NCBI RefSeq assembly: GCF_046630445.1
Contig: NC_092339.1
Location: 59,356,501 to 59,420,500, forward strand
From: Rutidosis leptorrhynchoides
Taxonomy: Eukaryota > Streptophyta > Magnoliopsida > Asterales > Asteraceae
DNA length: 64,000 bases
Direction: 5' to 3'
Shown here: piece after piece, positions 34,333-47,494 of the stretch
How the letters are laid out: each line of letters starts with the position of its first letter
Position numbering within the stretch: position 1 is the first letter of the stretch
Translations under genes and position numbers: made by a program
The notes under the pieces: generated by a model
Told to the model about the DNA's origin: nothing
Database searches by the model: none
Seen by the model: the letters and a program-made list of their open reading frames with translations, nothing else

Positions 34333-36442
34333 TTTAGTTCCATTTAGTTATTTATATGATTTTTATGTTTTTATCCTTTTACTTATTCATGTTTAAACTT
34401 ATGTTATTGAATATACTTATGTAATCTTTATCATTTTTATTATTATTGTGTACTAATATTTCACATTTAGGATTTGAAAGTGGGATATTAAGTCCCATTT
34501 CAAATTGCCATGCATGTTTATATTTGTATGTATGTATATTGTAAATTGTACAAAACAGGGTAAAACAGCGCATTTTCAAAGACTGGCATTAAGTTCAGCA
34601 AAAGCTACTAATTTTGACGACAAGATGACAAATAAATGTGATGTAACAACAGACGAAATGAACAAATGATATGCACCATTTATCATTCAGCAACCAAACG
34701 CCAATATGTTTGAAAACTTTGGTAAAATTTAATCATTTTTACGCTAATCACCCTCAATAATTTAAAGTGTTACTGATTTCTTGCAAATGAGGGCATTGCA
34801 AGATCTTGAGTGTGGGAAGGGGTTAAATTCTTTCGGATTTTTAAAATTTTTATCTTAAACACTTGGTTACCATTAAAAATACTAGTAACGTAGTAGTTGT
34901 ATTAGAATCTAGTGCTCTCTGATGATAAAGAACAGCCCTAGTCTTATATACTGACTACCCAATTCTAGTAAAAAATTTCAAAATTTTCAATTAAATGAAC
35001 TCAAAATCATGTTTATACATATTTATGAACGATAAAACTAGGTGTTAACACCGAAATTATTGTTACCTCAGAAAGGACATAAATTGAGAAACAAACCAAA
35101 ATGTTAAAATTCATTTAAAATGGAATAGAGGACAATAAAAAGGAAAATAAAAGCCAAGTGTGGGAAAAATTACCAAGTTATCTTAAACATATGTCACATA
35201 TTTCTGTAACAAATAACTGAAAATACTTTTGCTTTGGACTAAACTAAATTATTTTACCCGATGAAAGAAAAGAAGAGATGGATCTACACGATGAATCAAT
35301 TCCATCATTAAAAGGAAGTAAAGTCTTCCGAAAAAGAAACGCGCTTCTTGATTTAGGTCATGAAGTTGTCGTCCAGACCAGCTGTAGGTTGACGAAAAAC
35401 CTAGAAAAGTCATCACTAAAATCAGCAGGAAATCCACGGACCTCAGCATTAAACAGGGTTGCCAAGTGGTCAGATTTATCCTAACCATGAGAAGGATTTA
35501 TCTCGTAAAATGGGGGGCACCGTACAAATTAGCTGGATAAGACTAATGAATCAGATCCCCAGAAAGGATAATCTCCTTAAAGATTAAAAATCAGCTTTTA
35601 AGCCTGATATTACTCAATCCTAGAGATTGATCTTAAAGATTGAGAATTCAAACTCATGGAATTCAATGATATCTAAACTCGAGCTTGAACGAGAAAATAT
35701 TTTGATCAAATTATAAACCGATTTGTTTTCTGAAAACCCATTTTCAATGCTTTCATTACCATTGAACGTAAAATCCTAGGAATTCACCTGGAATTCATTA
35801 GGTCATCTGAACCAAATCGGGTGTCAACCGTAAGAACGGTGGTTGCATAGCATGGTTAAAGACAGGACCTTGTGCCAGACCGACAAATTATAAGGGTGAG
35901 CTTTACTATTGCTCCTACAAAGGATAGTAATTGCGTCCGACACGTTATAGACCATAATTAAAAGCATGTCAGGGGACATTGCCTTAACAGTTGCTTGTTC
36001 AACACTTTCCTTTACAACCGGACGGTAGTTTACCGAAAGGTAATATACGGGACAAGTAAACTGGATGTGTTGCTTTCCTAATACCAGGTTAGCAAGTGGG
36101 TGACACAAAACCGCAAGTTTTGAGCTAAAATTTTCAAATCTGAAACCCACCAAGCCCACAAAAATATTTTGCAAACACCGGTGAAGGGTTATTCCGGAAA
36201 ACTTATCTAGGGTAAAAACTAGATTTAATTTTTAAAAGATCAAATGTTTTCATAAAGATCCAATTTCCTTAATGGATCTAAATTTTATAGTCATGTGGGA
36301 CTGTAAACCACATCGTTACTACCATTGTTTATACCGCCGTAAAGAAATCACTGATGTACAAAGTGGGAAGAATAAAGAAGTGATTCTTGTATTTCAAGAC
36401 TATATTGCTTGAGGACAAGCAACGCTCAAGTGTGGGAATATT
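34333..36442 (+). other. 3' non-coding region of Athila element
   Basis: No supported gene. A sense frame of 68 codons (35278-35484) stays open in all four copies of this region, as does an antisense frame of 116 codons (35824-36174), but the copies are too similar for that to mean much. Purine-rich tracts at 34808, 35156 and 36428. The last, AAGTGTGGGAATATT, abuts the LTR and is the PPT. Confidence 0.55.
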
Positions 36443-36833
36443 TGATAATGCTAAAAATGAACATATATTTCATAGCATTATTCCTCAAGAAAGACAAGCT
36501 TTTAGTTGCAACTGTTCTATTTACAAGTGATATTCGTTTAAATAATAAAAGGTGAAGACAAAAGACAGATTCGACGAATTGAAGACGCAAACGACCAAAA
36601 AGCTCAAAAGTACAAAATACAATCAATGAGGTTCCAATTATTGATAAGAAACGTCTCAAAATTACAAGAGTACAAGATTCAAAACGCAAAGTACAAGATA
36701 TTAAATTGTACGCAAGGACGTTCGAAAATCCGGAACCGGGACCAGAGTCAACTCTCAACGCTCAACGCAACGGACTAAAAATTACAAGTCAACTATGCAC
36801 ATAAATATAATATATATATATAATATAATAGTA
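36443..36833 (+). repeat. 3' LTR fragment (first 391 bp) of plus-strand Athila
   Basis: Starts TGATAATGC after the PPT and matches 21303 onward, then breaks in an AT-rich run and jumps back into the env-position ORF. Confidence 0.9.
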
Positions 36834-37627
36834 TTTTTACACGAGCAGGAGGACACTCCTATACACATATTGACAGAGCCGAGCTTCGTATTATTCATAG
36901 ATTTTTGGCTAACTTGATTACACAGAGAGGTCATAATAAAGAAAAAATTACCTTACATGATTTATTCTACCTAAAGTGTATTCGGGATCCTAGAAGCTTT
37001 GTCAATATCCCTTACTGTGTTGCTTTTTATTTATCTAAAATGGTAGAGGGAATGCAGGACGGGAGTAAAATAGGAGGAGGTATTTTTTTTACTCTCATTG
37101 GAGAGTATTTAGGTGTTGATAGGAATCAAGGGGATCCATTACAGCTTTGTAGAGAACAGGTTGAGCCCTTAGGATTGAAAGTTTATGTGGGTGCTAAGGT
37201 ATTGAAAAGTAGACGTAACCAGGCAGTACCCTATGAGGGATCTCATTCTCAGGTAGAGAGAGGCTCAGACGAGGAAATGGAGGAGGCGGAAGACATTAGG
37301 GATGTCTTTCGAGATGCTATTCTTGACGTCCACGTTCGTATAGATGAGGAAGCAATGACGAACGCGGCCAGACATAGTATGTATGAGCAGTGGAACTCCG
37401 AGCGAGTATACGAGGATTATAGGCGACGCCAACACGATAGCTGGTTAGTTCATCAGCACCAAATCATGAGCCAGCTATCATATCAGGTACCAAATAATTA
37501 CGTACCTACTCGACCTGCTCATTTTCCGCCACATACCCCGATATCCGACCACCCTTTAACCGGTATGACTATAACCAAGCCTATCAAAACACCTATAACC
37601 AACAATGGAACCCACCTGACGAGATGA
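36834..37627 (+). pseudogene. env-position ORF, C-terminal part (copy 2)
   Basis: The frame continues from the joint through FTRAGGHSYTH and MANLITQRGHNKEK and on to the Tyr/Asn-rich end. A one-base loss (CACATACCCC for CACATAGCCCC) then changes the last residues and extends the stop to 37625. It lacks exon 1 and the first ~230 codons, so it cannot make the protein. The CAA at the position of copy 1's premature stop is intact here. Confidence 0.85.
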
Positions 37628-40152
37628 ACTGGAACCCATATCCAGACTGATTTAGTTCCATTTGGTTATTTATATGATTTTTATGTTTTTATCTTTTTAC
37701 TTATTCATGTTTAAACTTATGTTATTAAATATACTTATGTAATCTTTATCATTTTTATTATTATTGTGTACTAATATTTCACATTTAGGATTTGAAAGTG
37801 GGATATTAAGTCCCATTTCAAATTGCCATGCATGTTTATATTTGTATGTATGTATATTGTAAATTGTACAAAATAGGGTAAAACAGTGCATTTTCAAAGA
37901 CTGGCATTAAGTTCAGCAAAAGCTACTAATTTTGACGACAAGATGACAAATAAATGTGATGTAACAACAGACGAAATGAACAAATGATATGCACCATTTA
38001 TCATTCAGCAACCAAACGCCAATATGTTTGGAAACTTTGGTAAAATTTAATCATTTTTACGCTAATCACCCTCAATAATTTAAATTGTTACTGATTTCTT
38101 GCAAATGAGGGCATTGCAAGATCTTAAGTGTGGGAAGGGGTTAAATTCTTTCGGATTTTTAAAATTTTTATCTTAAACACTTGGTTACCATTAAAAATAC
38201 TAGTAACGTAGTAGTTGTATTAGAATCTAGTGCTCTCTGATGATAAAGAACAGCCCTAGTCTTATATACTGACTACCCAATTCTAGTAAAATTTTTCAAA
38301 ATTTTCAATTAAATGAACTCAAAATCATGTTTATACATATTTATGAACGATAAAACTAGGTGTTAACACCGAAATTATTGTTACCTCAGAAAGGACATAA
38401 ATTGAGAAACAAACCAAAATGTTAAAATTCATTTAAAATGGAATAGAGGACAATAAAAAAGAAAATAAAAGCCAAGTGTGGGAAAAATTACCAAGTTATC
38501 TTAAACATATGTCACATATTTCTGTAACAAATAACTGAAAATACTTTTGCTTTGGACTAAACTAAACTATTTTACCCGATGAAAGAAAAGAAGAGATGGA
38601 TCTACACGATGAATCAATTCCATCATTAAAAGGAAGTAAAGTCTTCCAAAAAAGAAACGCGCTTCTTGATTTAGGTCATGAAGTTGTCGTCCAGACTAGC
38701 TGTAGGTTGACGAAAAACCTAGAAAAGTCATCACTAAAATCAGCAGGAAATCCACGGACCTCAGCATTAAACAGGGTTGCCAAGTGGTCAGATTTATCCT
38801 AACCATGAGAAGGATTTATCTCGTAAAATGGGGAGGCACCGTGCAAATTAGCTGGATAAGACTAATGAATCAGATCCCCAGAAAGGATAATCTCCTTAAA
38901 GATTAAAAATCAGCTTTTAAGCCTGATATTACTCAATCCTAGAGATTGACCTTAAAGATTGAGAATTCAAACTCATGGAATTCAATGATATCTAAACTCG
39001 AGCTTGAACGAGAAAATATTTTGATCAAATTATAAACCGATTTGTTTTCTGAAAACCCATTTTCAATGCGTTCATTACCATTGAACGTAAAATCCTAGGA
39101 ATTCACCTGGAATTCATTAGGTCATCTGAACCAAATCGGGTGTCAACCGTAAGAACGGTGGTTGCATAGCATGGTTAAAGACAGGACCTTGTGCCAGACC
39201 GACAAATTATAAGGGTGAGCTTTACTATTGCTCTTACAAAGGATAGTAATTGCGTCCGACACGTTATAGACCATAATTAAAAGCATGTCAGGGGACATTG
39301 CCTTAACAGTTGCTTGTTCAACGCTTTCCTTTACAACCGGACGGTAGTTTACCGAAAGGTAATATACGGTACAAGTAAACTGGACGTGTTGCTTTCCTAA
39401 TACAAGGTTAGCAAGTGGGTGACACAAAACCGCAAGTTTTGAGCTAAAATTTTCAAATCTGAAACCCACCAAGCCCACAAAAATATTTTGCAAACACCGG
39501 TGAAGGGTTATTCCGGAAAACTTATCTAGGGTAAAAACTAGATTTAATTTTTAAAAGATCAAATGTTTTCATAAAGATCCAATTTCCTTAATGGATCTAA
39601 ATTTTATAGTCATGTGGGACTGTAAACCACATCGTTACTACCATTGTTTATACCGCCGTAAAGAAATCACTGATGTACAAAGTGTGAAGAATAAAGAAGT
39701 GATTCTTGTATTTCAAGACTATATTGCTTGAGGACAAGCAACACTCAAGTGTGGGAATATTTGATAATGCTAAAAACGAACATATATTTCATAGCATTAT
39801 TCCTCAAGAAAGACAAGCTTTTAGTTGCAACTGTTCTATTTACAAGTGATATTCGTTTAAATAATAAAAGGTGAAGACAAAAGACAGATTCGACGAATTG
39901 AAGACGCAAACGACCAAAAAGCTCAAAAGTACAAAATACAATCAATGAGGTTCCAATTATTGATAAGAAACGTCTCAAAATTACAAGAGTACAAGATTCA
40001 AAACGCAAAGTACAAGATATTAAATTGTACGCAAGGACGTTCGAAAATCCGGAACCGGGACCAGAGTCAACTCTCAACGCTCAACGCAACGGACTAAAAA
40101 TTACAAGTCAACTATGCACATAAATATAATATATATATATAATATAATAGTA
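36834..40152 (+). repeat. tandem unit copy 2 (3319 bp)
   Basis: Direct repeat of copy 1 with scattered differences. It contains an LTR fragment at 39762-40152. Its env-ORF part (36834-37627) has lost one base near 37534, shifting the C-terminal frame. Confidence 0.92.
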
Positions 40153-40946
40153 TTTTTACACGAGCAGGAGGACACTCCTATACACATATTGACAGAGCCG
40201 AGCTTCGTATTATTCATAGATTTTTGGCTAACTTGATTACACAGAGAGGTCATAATAAAGAAAAAATTACCTTACATGATTTATTCTACCTAAAGTGTAT
40301 TCGGGATCCTAGAAGCTTTGTCAATATCCCTTACTGTGTTGCTTTTTATTTATCTAAAATGGTAGAGGGAATGCAGGACGGGAGTAAAATAGGAGGAGGT
40401 ATTTTTTTTACTCTCATTGGAGAGTATTTAGGTGTTGATAGGAATCAAGGGGATCCATTACAGCTTTGTAGAGAACAGGTTGAGCCCTTAGGATTGAAAG
40501 TTTATGTGGGTGCTAAGGTATTGAAAAGTAGACGTAACCAGGCAGTACCCTATGAGGGATCTCATTCTCAGGTAGAGAGAGGCTCAGACGAGGAAATGGA
40601 GGAGGCGGAAGACATTAGGGATGTCTTTCGAGATGCTATTCTTGACGTCCACGTTCGTATAGATGAGGAAGCAATGACGAACGCGGCCAGACATAGTATG
40701 TATGAGCAGTGGAACTCCGAGCGAGTATACGAGGATTATAGGCGACGCCAACACGATAGCTGGTTAGTTCATCAGCACCAAATCATGAGCCAGCTATCAT
40801 ATCAGGTACCAAATAATTACGTACCTACTCGACCTGCTCATTTTCCGCCACATACCCCGATATCCGACCACCCTTTAACCGGTATGACTATAACCAAGCC
40901 TATCAAAACACCTATAACCAACAATGGAACCCACCTGACGAGATGA
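40153..40946 (+). pseudogene. env-position ORF, C-terminal part (copy 3)
   Basis: Same frame and same one-base loss as copy 2, giving an identical 240-codon open stretch (40224-40946). It is a product of the copy 2 to copy 3 duplication and is truncated at the N-terminus. Confidence 0.85.
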
Positions 40947-43288
40947 ACTGGAACCCATATCCAGACTGATTTAGTTCCATTTGGTTATTTATATGATTTT
41001 TATGTTTTTATCTTTTTACTTATTCATGTTTAAACTTATGTTATTAAATATACTTATGTAATCTTTATCATTTTTATTATTATTGTGTACTAATATTTCA
41101 CATTTAGGATTTGAAAGTGGGATATTAAGTCCCATTTCAAATTGCCATGCATGTTTATATTTGTATGTATGTATATTGTAAATTGTACAAAATAGGGTAA
41201 AACAGTGCATTTTCAAAGACTGGCATTAAGTTCAGCAAAAGCTACTAATTTTGACGACAAGATGACAAATAAATGTGATGTAACAACAGACGAAATGAAC
41301 AAATGATATGCACCATTTATCATTCAGCAACCAAACGCCAATATGTTTGGAAACTTTGGTAAAATTTAATCATTTTTACGCTAATCACCCTCAATAATTT
41401 AAATTGTTACTGATTTCTTGCAAATGAGGGCATTGCAAGATCTTAAGTGTGGGAAGGGGTTAAATTCTTTCGGATTTTTAAAATTTTTATCTTAAACACT
41501 TGGTTACCATTAAAAATACTAGTAACGTAGTAGTTGTATTAGAATCTAGTGCTCTCTGATGATAAAGAACAGCCCTAGTCTTATATACTGACTACCCAAT
41601 TCTAGTAAAATTTTTCAAAATTTTCAATTAAATGAACTCAAAATCATGTTTATACATATTTATGAACGATAAAACTAGGTGTTAACACCGAAATTATTGT
41701 TACCTCAGAAAGGACATAAATTGAGAAACAAACCAAAATGTTAAAATTCATTTAAAATGGAATAGAGGACAATAAAAAAGAAAATAAAAGCCAAGTGTGG
41801 GAAAAATTACCAAGTTATCTTAAACATATGTCACATATTTCTGTAACAAATAACTGAAAATACTTTTGCTTTGGACTAAACTAAACTATTTTACCCGATG
41901 AAAGAAAAGAAGAGATGGATCTACACGATGAATCAATTCCATCATTAAAAGGAAGTAAAGTCTTCCAAAAAAGAAACGCGCTTCTTGATTTAGGTCATGA
42001 AGTTGTCGTCCAGACTAGCTGTAGGTTGACGAAAAACCTAGAAAAGTCATCACTAAAATCAGCAGGAAATCCACGGACCTCAGCATTAAACAGGGTTGCC
42101 AAGTGGTCAGATTTATCCTAACCATGAGAAGGATTTATCTCGTAAAATGGGGAGGCACCGTGCAAATTAGCTGGATAAGACTAATGAATCAGATCCCCAG
42201 AAAGGATAATCTCCTTAAAGATTAAAAATCAGCTTTTAAGCCTGATATTACTCAATCCTAGAGATTGACCTTAAAGATTGAGAATTCAAACTCATGGAAT
42301 TCAATGATATCTAAACTCGAGCTTGAACGAGAAAATATTTTGATCAAATTATAAACCGATTTGTTTTCTGAAAACCCATTTTCAATGCGTTCATTACCAT
42401 TGAACGTAAAATCCTAGGAATTCACCTGGAATTCATTAGGTCATCTGAACCAAATCGGGTGTCAACCGTAAGAACGGTGGTTGCATAGCATGGTTAAAGA
42501 CAGGACCTTGTGCCAGACCGACAAATTATAAGGGTGAGCTTTACTATTGCTCTTACAAAGGATAGTAATTGCGTCCGACACGTTATAGACCATAATTAAA
42601 AGCATGTCAGGGGACATTGCCTTAACAGTTGCTTGTTCAACGCTTTCCTTTACAACCGGACGGTAGTTTACCGAAAGGTAATATACGGTACAAGTAAACT
42701 GGACGTGTTGCTTTCCTAATACAAGGTTAGCAAGTGGGTGACACAAAACCGCAAGTTTTGAGCTAAAATTTTCAAATCTGAAACCCACCAAGCCCACAAA
42801 AATATTTTGCAAACACCGGTGAAGGGTTATTCCGGAAAACTTATCTAGGGTAAAAACTAGATTTAATTTTTAAAAGATCAAATGTTTTCATAAAGATCCA
42901 ATTTCCTTAATGGATCTAAATTTTATAGTCATGTGGGACTGTAAACCACATCGTTACTACCATTGTTTATACCGCCGTAAAGAAATCACTGATGTACAAA
43001 GTGTGAAGAATAAAGAAGTGATTCTTGTATTTCAAGACTATATTGCTTGAGGACAAGCAACACTCAAGTGTGGGAATATTTGATAATGCTAAAAACGAAC
43101 ATATATTTCATAGCATTATTCCTCAAGAAAGACAAGCTTTTAGTTGCAACTGTTCTATTTACAAGTGATATTCGTTTAAATAATAAAAGGTGAAGACAAA
43201 AGACAGATTCGACGAATTGAAGACGCAAACGACCAAAAAGCTCAAAAGTACAAAATACAATCAATGAGGTTCCAATTATTGATAAGAT
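40153..43288 (+). repeat. tandem unit copy 3 (truncated, 3136 bp)
   Basis: Indistinguishable from copy 2 wherever I compared them. It ends inside the LTR fragment (43081-43288), about 180 bp short of a full unit. Confidence 0.92.
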
Positions 43289-43394
43289 ACGTTCGTTTTT
43301 AGTATATGTTCGTTTTTAGCATTATCAAATACAAAAATATTATTATGCTATGAAATATATGTTCATTTTTAGCATTATCAAATACAAAAATACT
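43289..43394. other. scrambled joint between direct and inverted copies
   Basis: Contains two to three inverted snippets of the LTR start (TTCGTTTTTAGCATTATCA and a close variant with CATTTTTAG), each followed by AATACAAAAATA, then the leader-side flank of an inverted LTR (ACAAAAATACTTGATG). Typical of filler DNA at a template-switch or repair joint. Confidence 0.75.
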
Positions 43395-45384
43395 TGATGT
43401 TAAAGCTAAGGGGTATAAAATACTATTAAATTTTACAAGGAAATACTATTAAATACGATACAATTTTACACAAGATATTTATTTATTTATTGAATGGATA
43501 TACTTAAACCTTGCTACAACACTTATAGGCAGTGTACCTAATCGTACAGTAGTGTAGTTTTTAGTAAGTCCGGTTCGTTCCACAGGGAAACTTTTTCACA
43601 AAGCTTAACGCCATATTAGTTTAAATTTATAAAAATACAAATATATATATAATATTATTATTATAAAGGGGGTTTTTACCGTTTAATGACCGGTTTGTCG
43701 ATTTGAAAAACTTTAGTTGCAGTTAAAACAAAATGTAAAATATTAAATAAATAAAAGACTTAATTTAAAGCGTAAAGTAAATAACGATAATGAAATTGCG
43801 AATAATAAAAGTGCGATAAAATAAACTTGCGATAATTAAAAAGTACGATAATTAAAAGTGCAATTAAATACAATAACAATAAATAAAAATGCGATAATTA
43901 GAAGTGCAATTAAATATAAAATAAAGGAAATTAAATATGAAATAAAAGAATTATGCTTATTTAAACTTCCGTAATCATGATGTTTGACGTGTTGATTTTA
44001 GTTTTATGCCCATGGGTTAATTGTCCTTTGTCCTGGATTATTTAATATGTCCGTCTGGTTTTTGTCCATAACAGTCCATCAGTCATAAATATAAAGTGCG
44101 AGTGTCCTCGTCAAATTATCCTTATACCCGAAGTTTAAATACTCCAACTAATTGGGGACTTAAACTGTAACAAGATTTTAATACTTTGTTTAATAATTAC
44201 ACCAGGATGTCGACTGAGTGTAACCCAAGGTTTTAATACTTTGTTATTAATTATGCCAAGTGTCCTTGTACATAATTTCACCCCTGTTTTAATAATTCTA
44301 GTGGCTATTAATCCATTCCTGTGTCCGGTTAAATGAACGATTATTCGTACATATAAATACCCCGCCCATCGTGTCCGATCGAGTGTATATGGTTATTTAT
44401 AGGTACGTCCAATTGTAAATCTTTATATTAAAATTAACAAACTATCATTTAGTTAAACATATATAAAGTCCATTAATAGCCCATAGTCTAATTTCCACAA
44501 GTGTCGTTCTTTTGTCCAAATCCCAATTATGGTACAAAGCCCAATTACCCAATTTTAATATTTTTAGCCCAACATCATGATTACTTCGGATTAAATAAGC
44601 ATAATAATAACTTAGCTACGGGACATTAAATTAAAAAGGTTGAACATAACTTACAATGATTAAAAATAGCGTAGCGTTACACGGACAGAATTTCGACTTA
44701 CACCCTTACAACATTCGCTAACATACCCTTATTATTAGAATTTAAAATTAAAATTAAAATTAAAATATAAATATAAATATATACGTTTACATATAGATAG
44801 AGAGATTGATGGATGGATTTTACGTTCACCAAACTGCGAATTTATAGGCCTGTGAACTGAAAAAGGAGCTCATGCGATCGCATGAGCTTTGCTCTTCAAG
44901 GCCATGCGATCGCATGGCTAGCTGGGGAGGCTCACATTTGGTTGTTTTCTTCTGCCGAGGGTTTTATAATATAATATAATATATATATTAATTTTAATAA
45001 TTAATTATATATTATATTATATTAATGTGCATAGTTGACTTGTAATTTTTAGTCCGTTGCGTCGAGCGTTGAGAGTTGACTCTGGTCCCGGTTCCGGATT
45101 TTCGAATGTCCTTGCGTACAATTTAATATCTTGTACTTTTCGTTTTGAATCTTGTACTCTTATAATTTTGAGACGTTTCTTATCAATAATTAGAACCTCA
45201 TTGATTGTATTTTGTACTTTTGAGCTTTTTGGTCGTTTGCGTCTTCAATTCGTCGAATCTGTCTTTTGTCTTCACCTTTTATTATTTAAACGAATATCAC
45301 TTGTAAATAGAACAGTTGCAACTAAAAGCTTGTCTTTCTTGAGGAATAATGCTATGAAATATATGTTCGTTTTTAGTATTATCA
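43395..45384 (-). repeat. left LTR of inverted Athila copy
   Basis: About 1990 bp, CA terminus at 43395 and TG at 45384 (element sense TGATAATACT). The (ATTTTA)n tract is shorter than in 21303-23332. It is followed on the right by the complement of the PPT (ATTCCCACACTT). Confidence 0.92.
44867..44918. repeat. palindrome pair in inverted LTR
   Basis: Inverted counterparts of 21768-21820. The second has lost the outer match on one side (GCTA for GCCA). Confidence 0.8.
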
Positions 45385-47494
45385 AATATTCCCACACTTG
45401 AGCGTTGCTTGTCCTCGAGCAATATAGTCTTGAAATACAAGAATCACTTCTTTATTCTTCACACTTTGTACATCAGTGATTTCTTTACGGCGGTATAAAC
45501 AATGGTAGTAACGATGTGGTTTACAGTCCCACATGACTATAAAATTTAGATCCATTAAGGAAATTGGATCTTTATGAAAACATTTGATCTTTTAAAAATT
45601 AAATCTAGTTTTTACCCTAGATAAGTTTTTCGGAATAACCCTTCACCGGTGTTTGCAAAATATTTTTGTGGGCTTGGTGGGTTTCAGATTTGAAAATTTT
45701 TGCTCAAAACTTGCGGTTTTGTGTCACCCACTTGCTAACCTTGTATTAGAAAAGCAACACGTCCAGTTTACTTGTCTCGTATATTACCTTTCGGTAAACT
45801 ACCGTCCGGTTGTAAAGGAAAGCGTTGAACAAGCAACTGTTAAGGCAATCTCCCCTGACATGCTTTTAATTATGGTCTATAACGTGTCGGACGCAATTAC
45901 TATCCTTTGTAGGAGCAATAGTAAAGCTCACCCTTATAATTTGTCGGTCTGGCACAAGGTCCTGTATTTAACCATGCTATGCAACCACCGTTCTTACGGT
46001 TGACACCCGATTTGGTTCAGATGACCTAATGAATTCCAGGTGAATTCCTAGGATTTTACGTTCAATGGTAATGAACGCATTGAAAATGGGTTTTCAGAAA
46101 ACAAATCGGTTTATAATTTGATCAAAATATTTTCTCGTTCAAGCTCGAGTTTAGATATCATTGAATTCCATGAGTTTGAATTCTCAATCTTTAAGGTCAA
46201 TCTCTAGGATTGAGTAATATCAGGCTTAAAAGCTGATTTTTAATCTTTAAGGAGATTATCCTTTCTGGGGATCTGATTCATTAGTCTTATCCAGCTAATT
46301 TGCACGGTGCCCCCCATTTTACGAGATAAATCCTTCTCATGGTTAGGATAAATCTGACCACTTGGCAACCCTGTTTAATGCTGAGGTCCGTGGATTTCCT
46401 GCTGATTTTAGTGATGACTTTTCTAGGTTTTTCGTCAACCTACAGCTGGTCTGGACGACAACTTCATGACCTAAATCAAGAAGCGCGTTTCTTTTTCGGA
46501 AGACTTTACTTCCATTTAATGATGGAATTGATTCATCGTGTAGATCCATCTCTTCTTTTCTTTCATCGGGTAAAATAGTTTAGTTTAGTCCAAAGCAAAA
46601 GTATTTTCAGTTATTTGTTACAGAAATATGTGACATATGTTTAAGATAACTTGGTAATTTTTCCCACACTTGGCTTTTATTTTCTTTTTTATTGTCCTCT
46701 ATTCCATTTTAAATGAATTTTAACATTTTGGTTTGTTTCTCAATTTATGTCCTTTCTGAGGTAACAATAATTTCGGTGTTAACACCTAGTTTTATCGTTC
46801 ATAAATATGTATAAACATGATTTTGAGTTCATTTAATTGAAAATTTTGAAAATTTTTACTAGAATTGGGTAGTCAGTATATAAGACTAGGGCTGCTCTTT
46901 ATCATCAGAGAGCACTAGATTCTAATACAACTACTACGTTACTAGTATTTTTAATGGTAACCAAGTGTTTAAGCTAAAAATTTTAAAAATCCGAAAGAAT
47001 TTAACCCCTTCCCACACTTAAGATTTTGCAATGCCCTCATTTGCAAGAAATCAGTAACAATTTAAATTATTGAGGGTGATTAGCGTAAAAATGATTAAAT
47101 TTTACCAAAGTTTCCAAACATATTGGCGTTTGGTTGATGAATGATAAATGGTGCATATCATTTGTTCATTTTGTCTGTTGTTACATCACATTTATTTGTC
47201 ATCTTGTCGTCAAAATTAGTAGCTTTTGCTGAACTTAATGCCAGTCTTTGAAAATGCGCTGTTTTACCCTGTTTTGTACAATTTACAATATACATACATA
47301 CAAATATAAACATGCATGGCAATTTGAAATGGGACTTAATATCCCACTTTCAAATCCTAAATGTGAAATATTAGTACACAATAATAATAAAAATGATAAA
47401 GATTACATAAGTATATTCAATAACATAAGTTTAAACATGAATAAGTAAAAAGATAAAAACATAAAAATCATATAAATAACCAAATGGAACTAAA
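45385..47494 (-). other. 3' non-coding region of inverted copy
   Basis: Counterpart of 34333-36442 with PPT complement at 45385-45399. No supported gene. Confidence 0.6.

Larger units (their letters stand above)
33516..36833 (+). repeat. tandem unit copy 1 (3318 bp)
   Basis: Spans the 3' half of the env-position ORF, the 3' non-coding region and the first 391 bp of the 3' LTR. The unit repeats at 36834 and 40153. Joints share TTTTTACACGAGCAGG. Confidence 0.9.

Noticed and set aside
35824-36174. Antisense 116-codon ORF open in all four copies of the Athila 3' region
   Set aside because: Same argument: recent duplicates. Residue changes between copies show no synonymous bias that I could see.
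33516-43288. Centromeric or satellite tandem array
   Set aside because: Only three units, each made of recognisable retrotransposon parts.
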